Origin: Phycisphaerae bacterium
Lineage (GTDB): Bacteria; Planctomycetota; Phycisphaerae; Phycisphaerales; UBA1924
Assembly: GCA_016793805.1 (NCBI GenBank)
Contig: JAEUIZ010000026.1
Span: forward strand, 30,965-94,964
Length of the DNA stretch: 64,000 nucleotides
Direction: 5' to 3'
A program made the translations under genes and the position numbers. Shown here one piece after another: positions 20,575 through 29,091 of this stretch (position 1 is the first letter of the stretch; the number at the start of each line of letters is the position of its first letter). Under the pieces are notes generated by a model. It made no database searches and was not told the DNA's origin. It saw only the letters and a list, made by a program, of their open reading frames with translations.

Positions 20575-21149
20575 CGTCCCGCCAGAATACGCGACGCGGC
20601 CTCGGGCATGTCCCGCGCGTCCCGCCCCAGCAGCACGCACCGATCCGCCGCCAGCCCCGCGGCCACGCCCGCCTCGATGTCCCGCGGCGCGTCGCCAATG
20701 AGCCACGACCGCGCGAGGTCCAGACCCAGGTCCCGCGCCGCGGCCTCGATCATCCCCGGCCCCGGCTTCCGCCACGGGTGCTCGCGCGCGAACTCCGCGA
20801 CCGTCCCCTTCGGATGGAACGGGCACACATAGACCGCCTCGATCAGCCCCTCCCCCATCGCCGGGTCGGTCAGCAACTCGCGCAGACGCGCGTTGACGCG
20901 CCCGACCGTTTCGAGCGTCGCGCCCCCGCGCGCCACAACGCCCTGGTTGCTCACCACGACGAGCCGATACCCCGCGCGGCGCAGCCGCACGCATCCCTCC
21001 AGCGCCCCCGGGAGCAGCCGCACCAGCGAGGGATCGACCACGTCGCCCGGGGCCGCGGGCGGCGGGGGCGCGGGCAGCGCGCGGGCCGCCATCAGCGTGT
21101 CGTCCCGATCGAGGAACACCGCCGCGTCGCCGCGCGTTGCGCCGCTCAT
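20571..21149 (-). CDS. gmhB: D-glycero-D-manno-heptose 1,7-bisphosphate 7-phosphatase-like HAD hydrolase
   Basis: HAD motifs are visible: FLDRDDTLM (nucleophile and acid Asp), VVSNQG, and KPGPGM then [12 protein letters not shown]. The protein is 192 residues from the ATG at 21149. The zinc-loop region reads [12 protein letters not shown]...HPWRKP, so Cys and His of the first half are kept while the usual C-x-C before RKP is replaced by HPW. The loop may be zinc-free. Overlaps of four bases with yidD upstream and the heptosyltransferase downstream show translational coupling. A histidinol-phosphatase-like activity is the alternative, but context favours heptose synthesis. Confidence 0.87.
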   Translation of the reverse strand: MSGATRGDAAVFLDRDDTLMAARALPAPPPPAAPGDVVDPSLVRLLPGALEGCVRLRRAGYRLVVVSNQGVVARGGATLETVGRVNARLRELLTDPAMGEGLIEAVYVCPFHPKGTVAEFAREHPWRKPGPGMIEAAARDLGLDLARSWLIGDAPRDIEAGVAAGLAADRCVLLGRDARDMPEAASRILAGR

Positions 21150-21406
21150 CGCCGAGCCCCGCATCGATCGCCCTCGCGCCGGGCCGGGACCGGATCGAAC
21201 CCGTGCCCGCCCCAGGGGTGGCACCGCAGCAATCGCCGCGCCGTCAGCCACGTCCCGCGCACCGGGCCGTGCTCCCGGTACGCCCCGATCGCGTACTCGC
21301 TGCACGTCGGCACGAATCGGCAGTGGCCCCCCATCAGCGGCGAGAGCGCCGCCTGGTACAGCCGGATCGCCAGCACGAACGGCATCGAGGCCCAGCGCCG
21401 GATCAT
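21146..21406 (-). CDS. yidD: YidD, membrane protein insertion efficiency factor
   Basis: The 86-residue protein has the family core: [33 protein letters not shown] and the [18 protein letters not shown] tail. YidD is a small amphipathic protein at the inner membrane that aids insertion of proteins by YidC. It overlaps rnpA upstream and gmhB downstream by four bases each. The rnpA-yidD order is conserved in bacteria, but yidC, which often follows, is absent here. Confidence 0.95.
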   Translation of the reverse strand: MIRRWASMPFVLAIRLYQAALSPLMGGHCRFVPTCSEYAIGAYREHGPVRGTWLTARRLLRCHPWGGHGFDPVPARREGDRCGARR

Positions 21407-21780
21407 CGGGCCTCCCCCACGTCGCGAGTGGTCAGCGACTTCGCCGCCTCGACCAGCACCCGCGAGAACCCCGCCAGCCCCATCCGCGTCGGCCCCCGCA
21501 CCGAGACCACCAGGTCGTACCCCTCAAACCCGCCCGGCATCGGCAACTCGTGCTGGTGCAAACGAAATGCCTCGCGAATCAGCCGCTTCACGCGGTTGCG
21601 TTCGACCGCCCCGCCCACCGCTCGACCGACCTGCAGCCCCAGCCGCCACCGGGCGCCGCCGTTGGGCCGAACCGCGCACACCACTGGCCCCTGGGCCCGC
21701 GAGCGTCTCGCGGATCGGACCGCCTCGAACTCGCGCGCGTGCTCCAGCCGCTGATCCCGCCGAAACCCAAGCCGCGCCAT
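21403..21780 (-). CDS. rnpA: Ribonuclease P protein component
   Basis: RnpA is the protein cofactor of RNase P, which matures tRNA 5' ends. The 125-residue protein has [16 protein letters not shown] at the N-terminus and the conserved RNA-binding block [20 protein letters not shown] use the ATG at 21780 ([10 protein letters not shown]); upstream sequence has no family similarity. Only 62 bases separate it from the cls stop, so the rpmH gene that usually precedes rnpA is missing. It starts the rnpA-yidD-gmhB-GT9 operon from a leaderless-type promoter. Confidence 0.95.
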   Translation of the reverse strand: MARLGFRRDQRLEHAREFEAVRSARRSRAQGPVVCAVRPNGGARWRLGLQVGRAVGGAVERNRVKRLIREAFRLHQHELPMPGGFEGYDLVVSVRGPTRMGLAGFSRVLVEAAKSLTTRDVGEAR

Positions 21781-21785
21781 GATCA

Positions 21786-21791
21786 ACCATA
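21786..21791 (-). promoter_or_regulatory. -10-like box TATGGT for leaderless rnpA operon
   Basis: On the minus strand TATGGT ends 5 bases before the rnpA ATG, with no Shine-Dalgarno sequence between them. Confidence 0.45.
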
Positions 21792-21842
21792 GCCGACTCC
21801 CCCCCACGCGATCGCCGCCGACGTCCCGTCGCGCCCAGAGCC

Positions 21843-23288
21843 TCAGAGCACCGGCGTGAGCAGCCGGGCGGTGTTCTCCAGCGCCCGCGTCCAGATCGGC
21901 CGACGCGTCCACTCCGCCTCGTCGATCTCGTCCGACTCCTCCATGTACCCGGTCTGCAACAGCCGCACCTGGCTCGCCACGTCCGAGTCGTACACGAACA
22001 GCGTCACCTCGTAGTTGATGTAGAAACTCCGCATGTCGATGTTCGCCGACCCGATCATCGCCACGTCCGAGTCCACCGTCAGCGTCTTGGCGTGCAGGAG
22101 CCCGGGTCGATGGCGATAGACGCGCACTCCCGCCGCGAGCAACTCGGACAGGTGCGACCGGCCCGCGGCCCCGACGATCATCCCGTCCGACCGCTTCGGG
22201 ACCACCACGCTCACGCGCACGCCCCGCAGCGCCGCGCCGATCAGAGCCTCCTTCGTCGCCTCGTCGGGCACGAAGTAGGGCGTGGTGAGCAGCACCTCCT
22301 CCCGGGCCGCGAACAGCGCCGAGACCACCACGTCCCGGATCGTCGCCCGCGAGGCCCCGGGCCCGCTGGGAACCACTTGCACCAGGCTCCCCGCGCCCGG
22401 CACCGCCCGCTCCGGGAGCCAGGTGTCGGCGTGCTCCGCGCGACCCGTCTCCAACGCCCAGTCACGGAGCAGCACCAGCGCCAGCGCTTGGGCCGCCGGG
22501 CCCTCGATGCGCGCCGAGGCGTCGATCCACGGGCCCGCGCGGCGGATGGGGTGATAGCCGAACCGCTCGTCGGTGATGTTCTGGCTCCCCGTGTACGCGA
22601 TCCATCCGTCGATGACGGCGATCTTCCGGTGGTTGCGCACGTCCAGCCGCGCCGCCAGCGCCCGCGCCGCCGAGACCGGGAGCGCGGCCACCACCTCCAC
22701 CCCCGCCCGCCGAAGTCGTGACGTGAGCGCGCCACCAAGGAACGCCTTGCTCCCCACCGCGTCCGCCAGCACCCGGCACGCGACCCCGCGACCCCGCGCC
22801 CGAACGAGCGCCTCGGCCACGCGCTCCCCCGCGCTGTGATCCATCCAGATGTAATATAATAAATGGCAGTGCGACCTCGCCGCGTCGATGTCCCGCACCA
22901 GTGAGTCGATCATCCCCGCGCTCCCCGCGAAGAGCGAGACGAGGTTCCCCCGCAGCGGCGGGAGGTCCCCCACCAGCGTCGCCAGGTCCGCCAGGTGCCG
23001 ATACGGCTCGCACTCCTCGCCCCAGTCCTGCCCGCGGGCGCGCCAGAGCACCGACGCCTCGCTCACCAGTTCCCGCGTGATCGACTCCTGCCGCGCCACA
23101 CGCCCGCGCCCCGGACGGATCTCGCCCACGATCGCGTAGCACACCACGCCGACCCACGGCACGGGCACCAGCAGCACCATCAGCCACGCCAGCGTCGCCG
23201 GCACCGGACGCCGGGACATGATCACACGCCCCGCCAGGATCACTCGGCACACATAGTCCGCGATGAACAGCGCCGTCGCGATGTTCAC
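21843..23288 (-). CDS. cls: Cardiolipin synthase (phospholipase D superfamily)
   Basis: The 481-residue membrane protein begins with two hydrophobic helices ([20 protein letters not shown]) as in bacterial cardiolipin synthases. The two HxKxxxxD catalytic motifs are [19 protein letters not shown] and [20 protein letters not shown]. The product is cardiolipin from two phosphatidylglycerols. Its ATG at 23288 overlaps the DUF167 stop by four bases. One internal stretch (22852-22866, CHLLYYI) uses TTA-TTA-TAT codons, out of character for this GC-rich gene. Confidence 0.93.
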   Translation of the reverse strand: MNIATALFIADYVCRVILAGRVIMSRRPVPATLAWLMVLLVPVPWVGVVCYAIVGEIRPGRGRVARQESITRELVSEASVLWRARGQDWGEECEPYRHLADLATLVGDLPPLRGNLVSLFAGSAGMIDSLVRDIDAARSHCHLLYYIWMDHSAGERVAEALVRARGRGVACRVLADAVGSKAFLGGALTSRLRRAGVEVVAALPVSAARALAARLDVRNHRKIAVIDGWIAYTGSQNITDERFGYHPIRRAGPWIDASARIEGPAAQALALVLLRDWALETGRAEHADTWLPERAVPGAGSLVQVVPSGPGASRATIRDVVVSALFAAREEVLLTTPYFVPDEATKEALIGAALRGVRVSVVVPKRSDGMIVGAAGRSHLSELLAAGVRVYRHRPGLLHAKTLTVDSDVAMIGSANIDMRSFYINYEVTLFVYDSDVASQVRLLQTGYMEESDEIDEAEWTRRPIWTRALENTARLLTPVL

Positions 23289-23617
23289 GCCACACCCCCC
23301 CGCTTCCCTCGCGCGTCAGGCCGCCGCTCCTCCCCACCGTTCCCACGACCCTCCTCGCCCCAAAGCAGCGCGCGCACCGCCGACTCGCTCGCCCCGCGCA
23401 CCTCGACCACCTTCTCCGCTCGTCCGTGGCCCGACACCACCTCCACGTCCTGCTGCCGCACGCCCAGCGCCCTCGCCAGCAGAGCACAGATCGCCTCGTT
23501 CGCCCTCCCGCCCTCCGGCGGCGCCGACACCCGCACCTTCAGCCGATCCCCCAGCGGCCCCACGATCTCGTCGGACCTCGCGCCCGGCACCGCCTTGATC
23601 GCCACCCGAACCGCCAC
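23285..23617 (-). CDS. DUF167 (YggU-like) protein
   Basis: The 110-residue protein shows the DUF167 core: [33 protein letters not shown] and the [11 protein letters not shown] segment. The GTG at 23617 is preceded by GGAGGGAGGCGTC. Function of the family is unknown. It overlaps cls by four bases (ATGA), so the two are translationally coupled. The C-terminal 20 residues are charged and Gly-rich, beyond the usual domain. Confidence 0.88.
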   Translation of the reverse strand: MAVRVAIKAVPGARSDEIVGPLGDRLKVRVSAPPEGGRANEAICALLARALGVRQQDVEVVSGHGRAEKVVEVRGASESAVRALLWGEEGRGNGGEERRPDARGKRGGVA

Positions 23618-23630
23618 GACGCCTCCCTCC

Positions 23631-24596
23631 CTACCCGCGCCCCTCCGTTCGACCCACCTTCTCGCGTCCCGCCGCTCGCGCCACCGCCCGCGCCGCCTCC
23701 GCGTTCAGCGCCCCGTCCAGGTCCGACTCCACGGCCAACTCGGGCCGGCCGGGGATCAGGTCCAGCCGCGTCCCGGGATAGAACACCGTCGGCATCGCGC
23801 CCAGGTAGAAACTCCACGCGCTGAAACTCGACCCCGCCGTCGTCAGCAGCACCCGCGCCCGAGACATCCGCACGATGTCCACGATCGACGGCGCGTCCGG
23901 CGACCGCGTCACCCCGGGAAGCCGAAGGATCGCGTCGATCTGGCCCTCCTTCGCGTCCGAGTACACCCGCACCGGCATCGCCTCGCCCAGCGCCGCACGC
24001 ACCGACTCGATCGCCCGGATGTACCACTCGTCCGCGATCGTCGTGCCCGCGTCCCCCGCGAACGCCGCCCCATACGGCAGCGTCCGCTTGTCGCCCCGGC
24101 GAACGTGCGCCGCGATCACTCCGCCCCCACGCCCCTCCCCCCTTTCCACCGTCGCGGTCACGCCATCGTCGGCCTCGAGCATCCGGCGGACCCGCGGGCT
24201 CAGCATCTCGTGCAGCCGCCGCGAGACCAACTCGCGGTGCGCTTCGAGCCCCGCGAACCATCCCTCCCACCCCTTGAACACCACCACGCTCGTGCCCCCG
24301 CCGCGCGACGCCTCCGAGGCCATGAACGCCTCCGCGGCCTCCTGCGCCACACGTCGCCCCCGCGCCAGAACCCACGCCCGCCTCACCCCGCGCACGTACC
24401 CCGCGGACCGAAACAGCCCCATGTAGTACCGAAGGTCCCTCTCCCCGCGCAGCAGCGGCCCGATCTTCGGCTGCGTCCAGCGCGGCGCGAGCATCCCCAC
24501 CCCGTGCCGCGACCGAAACACCTCCGCTCGCGCCCAGGGGAACAGCATGTTGCCCAGACCCGTTCGCCCCACATCGGCATAGGCGTACACCGTCAT
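23631..24596 (-). CDS. Fucosyltransferase-like (GT11-type) glycosyltransferase
   Basis: The 321-residue protein opens with [18 protein letters not shown] and has [11 protein letters not shown], the H-x-R-R-G-D motif that binds GDP-sugars in alpha-1,2 and alpha-1,6 fucosyltransferases. A later [15 protein letters not shown] matches the family's third block. The upstream frame continues but is antisense to tatC, so the ATG at 24596 is chosen; it has GGAGCAGCG before it. Donor and acceptor are not certain. It starts the run leading to DUF167 and cls, with 13 bases to the DUF167 start. Confidence 0.75.
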   Translation of the reverse strand: MTVYAYADVGRTGLGNMLFPWARAEVFRSRHGVGMLAPRWTQPKIGPLLRGERDLRYYMGLFRSAGYVRGVRRAWVLARGRRVAQEAAEAFMASEASRGGGTSVVVFKGWEGWFAGLEAHRELVSRRLHEMLSPRVRRMLEADDGVTATVERGEGRGGGVIAAHVRRGDKRTLPYGAAFAGDAGTTIADEWYIRAIESVRAALGEAMPVRVYSDAKEGQIDAILRLPGVTRSPDAPSIVDIVRMSRARVLLTTAGSSFSAWSFYLGAMPTVFYPGTRLDLIPGRPELAVESDLDGALNAEAARAVARAAGREKVGRTEGRG

Positions 24597-24686
24597 CGCT
24601 GCTCCACACGCCCGCCCCGCACCGCAGTCTACGCGAACCCCCCCAGCGCACACCTCTCTCGTCCACGACGCCCCGCCCCCCGCGCG

Positions 24687-24692
24687 TATCCT
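24687..24692 (+). promoter_or_regulatory. -10-like box TATCCT for leaderless tatC
   Basis: TATCCT ends 9 bases before the tatC ATG. The intervening sequence is all C and T, so no ribosome-binding site is possible there. Confidence 0.45.
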
Positions 24693-24701
24693 CTCCCTCC
24701 C

Positions 24702-25700
24702 ATGCCTCCGACCGTCGATCGCTCCCGGCTCACCGACCCTCGGAGCATGTCCTTCGGCGCCCACCTCGAAGAACTCCGCCGACGACTCATCTACGCCCTC
24801 CTCAGCATCCTCCCCATCTTCATCCTCACCCTCGCCTTCGGCGACGACCTCCTCCGCTTCCTCATCGCGCCGGCACAGGCCCAACTCCGCGCCGCCGGCC
24901 TCCCCGCCAGTTTCCAGGCCACCGGTCCACTCGAAACCCTCTCCGCCTGGCTCAAGGTCTCCGGCGTCCTCACCATCGCCGCCGGCGTCCCCGCCATCCT
25001 CCTCCAACTCTGGCTCTTCGTCGCCCCCGGCCTCTACCCCCACGAGCAACGCTTCGGGCGACTCCTCGCCCCCCTGAGCCTCCTCCTCTCCGCTGTCGGC
25101 CTCGTCTTCCTCTACCTCGTCATGCTCCCCGCCATGCTCGCCTTCCTCATCCACTTCGGCGCCGCCCTGGGCCACCCCGACGCCGGCGTCGCCACGCTGC
25201 CCCCGGACGCCGTACTCCCCACCGTCCCGATCTTCCCCGGCGACCCCGTCACCCCGCCCCCGGGCTCGATCTGGTTCAACCAACTCCTCCAGGAACTCCG
25301 CATCGCCGTCCCCGACAAGGGCGGCGTCCGCGGCGTGCCCATGACCCTCAGTTCCGCCATCGCCCAGCAGTACCGCGTCAGCGAGTACGTCAACCTCGTC
25401 TTCACCATGGCCCTCGCCTTCGCCATCGGATTCCAGACCCCCGTCGTCATGCTCCTCCTCGGGTGGACCAGCCTCGTCAATCGCGCCTTCCTCGCCGGCC
25501 GCCGCAAGTACGCCGGCCTGGTCTGCTGCATCGTCGCGGCGATCCTCACGCCCAGCCCCGACCCCTTCTCCATGATGATCCTCGCCGTCCCGCTCTATGG
25601 GCTCTTCGAACTCGGGCTGGCGCTGATGCGCTTCCTCCCCGCCGGTCGCGTCGCCGCGGGGCTCGGCGCGCGCGAGGGCCCCGACGCGGGCGAGCCGTGA
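24702..25700 (+). CDS. tatC: Sec-independent protein translocase TatC
   Basis: TatC is the membrane core of the twin-arginine translocase and binds the RR signal. The 332-residue protein has the N-terminal signature MSFGAHLEELRRRLIYALLS, six hydrophobic helices, and the conserved FGLAFAIGFQTPVVM-like segment (MALAFAIGFQTPVVMLLL). An insertion of about 60 residues lies between helices III and IV (residues about 150-215), longer than in E. coli. The frame is open far upstream, but that part is antisense to other genes. One base separates it from tadA. TatA/B genes are not in the window. Confidence 0.94.
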   Translation: MPPTVDRSRLTDPRSMSFGAHLEELRRRLIYALLSILPIFILTLAFGDDLLRFLIAPAQAQLRAAGLPASFQATGPLETLSAWLKVSGVLTIAAGVPAILLQLWLFVAPGLYPHEQRFGRLLAPLSLLLSAVGLVFLYLVMLPAMLAFLIHFGAALGHPDAGVATLPPDAVLPTVPIFPGDPVTPPPGSIWFNQLLQELRIAVPDKGGVRGVPMTLSSAIAQQYRVSEYVNLVFTMALAFAIGFQTPVVMLLLGWTSLVNRAFLAGRRKYAGLVCCIVAAILTPSPDPFSMMILAVPLYGLFELGLALMRFLPAGRVAAGLGAREGPDAGEP

Positions 25701-25701
25701 C

Positions 25702-26322
25702 ATGGGCGCCCTCCGCCGAATCTGGTCCGCGCTCCGTGGCTCCCCCACCCCGCCACCCACCCCGACCCCCACCCCGACCCCCGGTACGCCCGCCGATCCC
25801 ACTCGCGCCCGTTCCCGCACCACGCCACCGACCGGCCCCCTCGAACAGCCGACGGATCTCGACCTCCGCATGATGGCCCGAGCGCTCGACCTCGCGCGCC
25901 AGGCCGCCAGCATGGGCGAGGTTCCCGTCGGTGCCGTCGTCTACGAGACCGCCACCGGCCGCGTCCTGGGCGAGGGCGCCAACCGCCGCGAGATCGACCA
26001 CGACCCCGCCGCCCACGCCGAACTCCTCGCCATCCGCGCCGCCTGCGCCGCGCGCGGCGACTGGCGACTCTCGGACTGCTCACTCGCCGTCACCCTCGAG
26101 CCCTGCCCCATGTGCGCGGGCCTCATCGTCAACGCCCGCGTCGGGCGCCTGCTCTTCGGCGCGCCCGACCCCAAGGCCGGCGCCACCGGCTCGCTCCTCC
26201 GCCTCACCGAAGACCCGCGCCTCAACCACCGCGTCACGCCGATCGGCGGAGTCCTGGCCGACGAGGCCGCCGCCGAACTCCGCGCGTTCTTCCGCGCCCT
26301 GCGCGACCGCCGCGAGACCTAG
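25702..26322 (+). CDS. tadA: tRNA(adenine-34) deaminase
   Basis: TadA converts A34 to inosine in tRNA-Arg(ACG). The deaminase core has His105-Ala-Glu107 and P134-C-P-M-C138, the zinc and proton-shuttle residues, followed by GRLLFGAPDPKAGATGSL. An N-terminal extension of about 50 residues is rich in Pro and Thr (PTPTPTPTP) and not part of the usual enzyme of 150-170 residues; translation could begin inside it, for example at an ATG near residue 57. It follows tatC by one base and is cotranscribed. Confidence 0.92.
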   Translation: MGALRRIWSALRGSPTPPPTPTPTPTPGTPADPTRARSRTTPPTGPLEQPTDLDLRMMARALDLARQAASMGEVPVGAVVYETATGRVLGEGANRREIDHDPAAHAELLAIRAACAARGDWRLSDCSLAVTLEPCPMCAGLIVNARVGRLLFGAPDPKAGATGSLLRLTEDPRLNHRVTPIGGVLADEAAAELRAFFRALRDRRET

Positions 26323-26363
26323 CCCAACAGCGTCAGCGTCGCCAGCCCCCCCGGCAAAAACAA

Positions 26364-26384
26364 CAAGGCCCCGACTGCGGGGCC
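26364..26384 (-). terminator. Terminator for the PEP-CTERM gene
   Basis: A perfect 7-bp stem (26367-26373 with 26378-26384, GGCCCCG and CGGGGCC) has the loop ACTG. Read on the minus strand it is followed by TTGTTGTTTTT. It lies between convergent tadA and the gene ending at 26414, and may act on both. Confidence 0.65.
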
Positions 26385-26413
26385 CTGTCCAAGCGTGTAT
26401 CAGAGTCGATCGA

Positions 26414-27079
26414 TCAGCGGCGGCGACGGCGGGCCGCACCAAGGCCCAGGCCCAGCAGCGCCAGGCTCGCCGGGGCGGGGACGACCGCGCCGGAGACCTG
26501 CGTGCTCACGCCGGAGAACGACGACGTGAAGAAGTTGCCGGGCGAGCCAACGTACAACTGCACGATCGCGCCCGAGTAGGGCGGAGGATTGGGGGCGAAA
26601 CTCAGCGGGAACGAGCCGCCCGACGGCCCGTTGAACAGCCCGTCCTGCGGGCCGTTGTCGTTGAGGTTCACGCCGCTCAGCAGACCGTTGAAGAACACCG
26701 CCGGGCCGTTGGCGATGAACTGCCCGTTCACCGTCCCGGTGATCGTGTCCCCGTCGGCATCGGTGATCGTGATCGAGCCCGCGCCGTTCGCCGTCGTCCC
26801 GAGAATGCCCGAGACCGTCAGCGTGACATTCACAAGGCCAACCGCGAAGCCCGGGTCGTACAGCGCCGTGTTCGCGCCGGGCGTCTGCAAGCGGGTCACG
26901 TCGCCCGTCGTGCGCAGCACGCCCGTGTCGACGCCGTCGGCCGTGAACTGCATCAAGCCTTGGTTATACGCACCGTCCAACTCGGTAAAGCCGAACGTGA
27001 AGATGGACTGCTGCGCCGACGCTCCGGTCGCCGCGGCCGCCACCCCAACAACGCCAGCCAGCACAGATGACTTGCGCAT
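26414..27079 (-). CDS. Secreted PEP-CTERM-like protein
   Basis: The 221-residue protein has a signal peptide (MRKSSVLAGVVGVAAAATGA) and a Gly/Asn-rich beta-type body (SITITDADGDTITGTVNGQF). It ends VPAPASLALLGLGLGAARRRRR, a sorting tail of the PEP-CTERM kind: a short Pro motif, hydrophobic helix and Arg cluster. Such tails are recognised by exosortases and often mark matrix or surface proteins; no exosortase is in the window. It has a recognisable promoter (27152-27179) and terminator. Function is otherwise unknown. Confidence 0.85.
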   Translation of the reverse strand: MRKSSVLAGVVGVAAAATGASAQQSIFTFGFTELDGAYNQGLMQFTADGVDTGVLRTTGDVTRLQTPGANTALYDPGFAVGLVNVTLTVSGILGTTANGAGSITITDADGDTITGTVNGQFIANGPAVFFNGLLSGVNLNDNGPQDGLFNGPSGGSFPLSFAPNPPPYSGAIVQLYVGSPGNFFTSSFSGVSTQVSGAVVPAPASLALLGLGLGAARRRRR

Positions 27080-27151
27080 CGTCTCTACTCCTCACAACGA
27101 CCTGGTTCCGCCGGCCGTCCGGCTAGTACCAATCTGCACTCTCCAAGTCAC

Positions 27152-27179
27152 AGGATACCGGTCTCCCCCACAAACGCAA
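27152..27179 (-). promoter_or_regulatory. Promoter for the PEP-CTERM gene
   Basis: On the minus strand TTGCGT (27174-27179) is separated by 16 bases from TATCCT (27152-27157), giving a leader of about 65 bases before the ATG at 27079. Confidence 0.4.
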
Positions 27180-27428
27180 GGGCTGTTTTCGGAATTGCCA
27201 GTGTTTCGCGCCGATTTTTTTGATCGTATTGCGTTAGGAATGGGCCAATTGTCGATTCGCAGCCCAGGAACCCGCTTAGGACGTGGCGATCTCGGCTATG
27301 GATGGATTTTGATTGGATCCATGGATGTCCTATAACCATGTGCATAACTTTTGGAGCGTTGCCGTGATGCGGCCCCTCGTGCGTTATAGGACTACTAACC
27401 GGTTGGACGCGACCTGATACGGGTCACG
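27180..27428. other. AT-rich intergenic island with inverted repeat and a DnaA-box match
   Basis: No gene is present. Bases 27181-27240 are about 45% GC by hand count, far below the surroundings. The stretch holds the palindrome ATCCATGGAT (27317-27326), a 10-bp inverted repeat (27327-27336 and 27383-27392), and TGTGCATAA (27339-27347), which is TTATGCACA on the minus strand and fits the DnaA-box consensus TTATNCACA. Confidence 0.5.
27327..27392. repeat. 10-bp perfect inverted repeat
   Basis: GTCCTATAAC (27327-27336) and GTTATAGGAC (27383-27392) are exact reverse complements, separated by 46 bases. They could form a hairpin or be paired operator sites. Confidence 0.7.
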
Positions 27429-28043
27429 CTACTCGGCCACCATCGCCACGCACGCGCGCTCGATCCGTTCCAGCCGGGCACGAGCATCCGAGAGCGACGC
27501 CTCGGCCTGGGACTCGACGCCCGCCCGTGTGTCCTCCGCCAGCGAGGCGGCATTCACCGCGACGTTCCATCTCGACGCCCGCGCCGCGGACTCCGCGAGG
27601 ATCGCCGCGATCGCCAGGTCGCTGTGCAGGTGCCGGTTCGTCTTTGGTGCCAGCGACTCGAACAGCCGGAGGAGGTCTGCGCACGCGGCGATGACGGCAA
27701 GGGGCGGCTGGGTCGCCGCCAGTTGGGCCGCCGGAAGGTCCGCTCGCCTCGGATCGCCCTCCGGGAGCCGCCACAACTCGTTCATCACCGCATACGCGGC
27801 GGCGTCCTCGTCGGAGAGCGTGAGGAGTAGTTCCCCGGCCCGAGCCAAGGCAGCGTCGGCCCGCGCGAGTTCGGGCTGGTGCTCGGCGAGCGACTTCTTC
27901 CCGATCGAGTAGGCGACCACCATGCGCGCCAGCGACGCCGAGAGCGCCGCGGCCGCCGAGGCCACCGCCCCGCCGCCCGGCGCCGGGGTCTTGGACGCGA
28001 TCCGCGACAGCAACTCGCCGAATGGAAGCGCCGAGAGCGACAT
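27429..28043 (-). CDS. Cyclodeaminase/cyclohydrolase family protein
   Basis: The 204-residue protein starts LPFGELLSRIASKTPAPGGG, the hallmark N-terminus of the formiminotetrahydrofolate cyclodeaminase / methenyl-THF cyclohydrolase (FchA) fold, and continues with ASAAAALSASLARMVVAYSIG. A central Asp-rich helix (DEDAAAYAVMNELWRLP) and a C-terminal helix bundle follow. It probably acts in folate one-carbon metabolism. It is divergent from the serA-like gene, whose serine pathway also feeds one-carbon units. The ATG at 28043 is six bases from a -10-like box. Confidence 0.85.
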   Translation of the reverse strand: MSLSALPFGELLSRIASKTPAPGGGAVASAAAALSASLARMVVAYSIGKKSLAEHQPELARADAALARAGELLLTLSDEDAAAYAVMNELWRLPEGDPRRADLPAAQLAATQPPLAVIAACADLLRLFESLAPKTNRHLHSDLAIAAILAESAARASRWNVAVNAASLAEDTRAGVESQAEASLSDARARLERIERACVAMVAE

Positions 28044-28049
28044 GCGTGG

Positions 28050-28055
28050 ATGGTA
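28050..28055 (-). promoter_or_regulatory. -10-like box TACCAT for leaderless cyclodeaminase gene
   Basis: On the minus strand TACCAT ends 6 bases before the ATG at 28043. The divergent serA-like gene has a similar box 49 bases away. Confidence 0.45.
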
Positions 28056-28104
28056 GCGACGGCCTGGCCCGCGCACGCCCGCCGCGCCCCAAAACCCCGC
28101 CGGA

Positions 28105-28110
28105 TACACT
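28105..28110 (+). promoter_or_regulatory. -10-like box TACACT for leaderless serA-like gene
   Basis: TACACT ends 6 bases before the ATG at 28117 with no Shine-Dalgarno sequence. Confidence 0.5.
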
Positions 28111-28116
28111 GCGGCC

Positions 28117-29091
28117 ATGAAGGTTCTGATCGCGGACAAACTGGAGTCGGCGGGCGTCGAGGGCATCCGGGCGCTGGGCTGCGAGACGATCTACGAGCCC
28201 GCCGCGGGCGCCGAGGGCTTGGCCGCGGCCATCGCGAGGCACACGCCGGCGGTGCTCGTCGTGCGGTCGTCGAAGGTCCCGGCGGCCGCGCTGGCCTCGA
28301 CAACCGGCCTCAAGGCGATCGTCCGTGCCGGCGCGGGCGTGGACAACATCGACGTGCCCGCCGCCACCGCCAAGGGGATCGCGGTCGCGAACTGCCCGGG
28401 GACCAACTCGATCGCGGTGGCCGAACTCGCGATGGCGCACCTGCTCGCCTGCGACCGACGGCTGGTGGACCAGACCGTCGAGATGCGGGCCGGGCGCTGG
28501 AACAAGAAGGAGTTCTCGACGGGCGGCCGCGGGCTCAAGGGTTCGACGCTCGGAGTGATCGGGCTGGGCGCGATCGGGCAGGCGGTCGCCAAGCGGGCCC
28601 TGGCCTTCGAGATGGCGGTCGTGGGGTGGGACAAGTTCCTGACCGAGCCCGCCGCGAGGGCGCTGGGGATCCGATGGGCCGGGAGCGACCGTGCCGCGCT
28701 GCTCGCGATGCTCCCGTCGTGCGACGCGGTCTCGATCCACGTCGCGCTCGTGCCCGAGACCCAGCGCATGGCCGACGCGGAGTTCTTCGCGGCCATGAAG
28801 CCCGGCGCGACGTTCATCAACACCTCGCGCGGGGGCGTGGTGGACGAGCCGGCGATGCTCGAGGCCGCGAGGTCCAAGAGACTCCGCCTCGGCCTCGACG
28901 TGCACGCGGGCCAGCCCAGCGCGCCCCAGGCCGATTTCTCGACGCCCGCCGCGACCATCCCCGCGAGCGTGCTCACGCACCATTGCGGGGCCTCGACCGA
29001 CCAGGCCCAGCGGGCCGTCGCCGACGAGACGGTGCGGATCATCCGAGTGTTCAAGGAGACGGGCCGGCTGGAGAACCGCGTCAACGGGTAG
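28117..29091 (+). CDS. D-3-phosphoglycerate dehydrogenase-like 2-hydroxyacid dehydrogenase
   Basis: The 324-residue protein has the substrate-domain segment VRAGAGVDNIDVPAAT.KGI.V.N.PG.NS, the NAD-binding GVIGLGAIGQAVAKRA, and catalytic Arg in NTSRGGVVDE and His in LTHHCGASTDQAQ. The usual catalytic Glu in DVF..EP is Gln266 here (DVHAGQP). It is close to short-form SerA without the ACT domain, the first step of serine synthesis, though other D-2-hydroxyacids are possible. It overlaps the convergent glycosyltransferase gene by 11 bases. Confidence 0.85.
   Translation: MKVLIADKLESAGVEGIRALGCETIYEPAAGAEGLAAAIARHTPAVLVVRSSKVPAAALASTTGLKAIVRAGAGVDNIDVPAATAKGIAVANCPGTNSIAVAELAMAHLLACDRRLVDQTVEMRAGRWNKKEFSTGGRGLKGSTLGVIGLGAIGQAVAKRALAFEMAVVGWDKFLTEPAARALGIRWAGSDRAALLAMLPSCDAVSIHVALVPETQRMADAEFFAAMKPGATFINTSRGGVVDEPAMLEAARSKRLRLGLDVHAGQPSAPQADFSTPAATIPASVLTHHCGASTDQAQRAVADETVRIIRVFKETGRLENRVNG

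Noticed and set aside
22995..24701. Long N-terminal extension of tatC
   Set aside because: It is Arg/Pro-rich, antisense to cls, DUF167 and GT11 genes, and the TatC family begins at the ATG at 24702.
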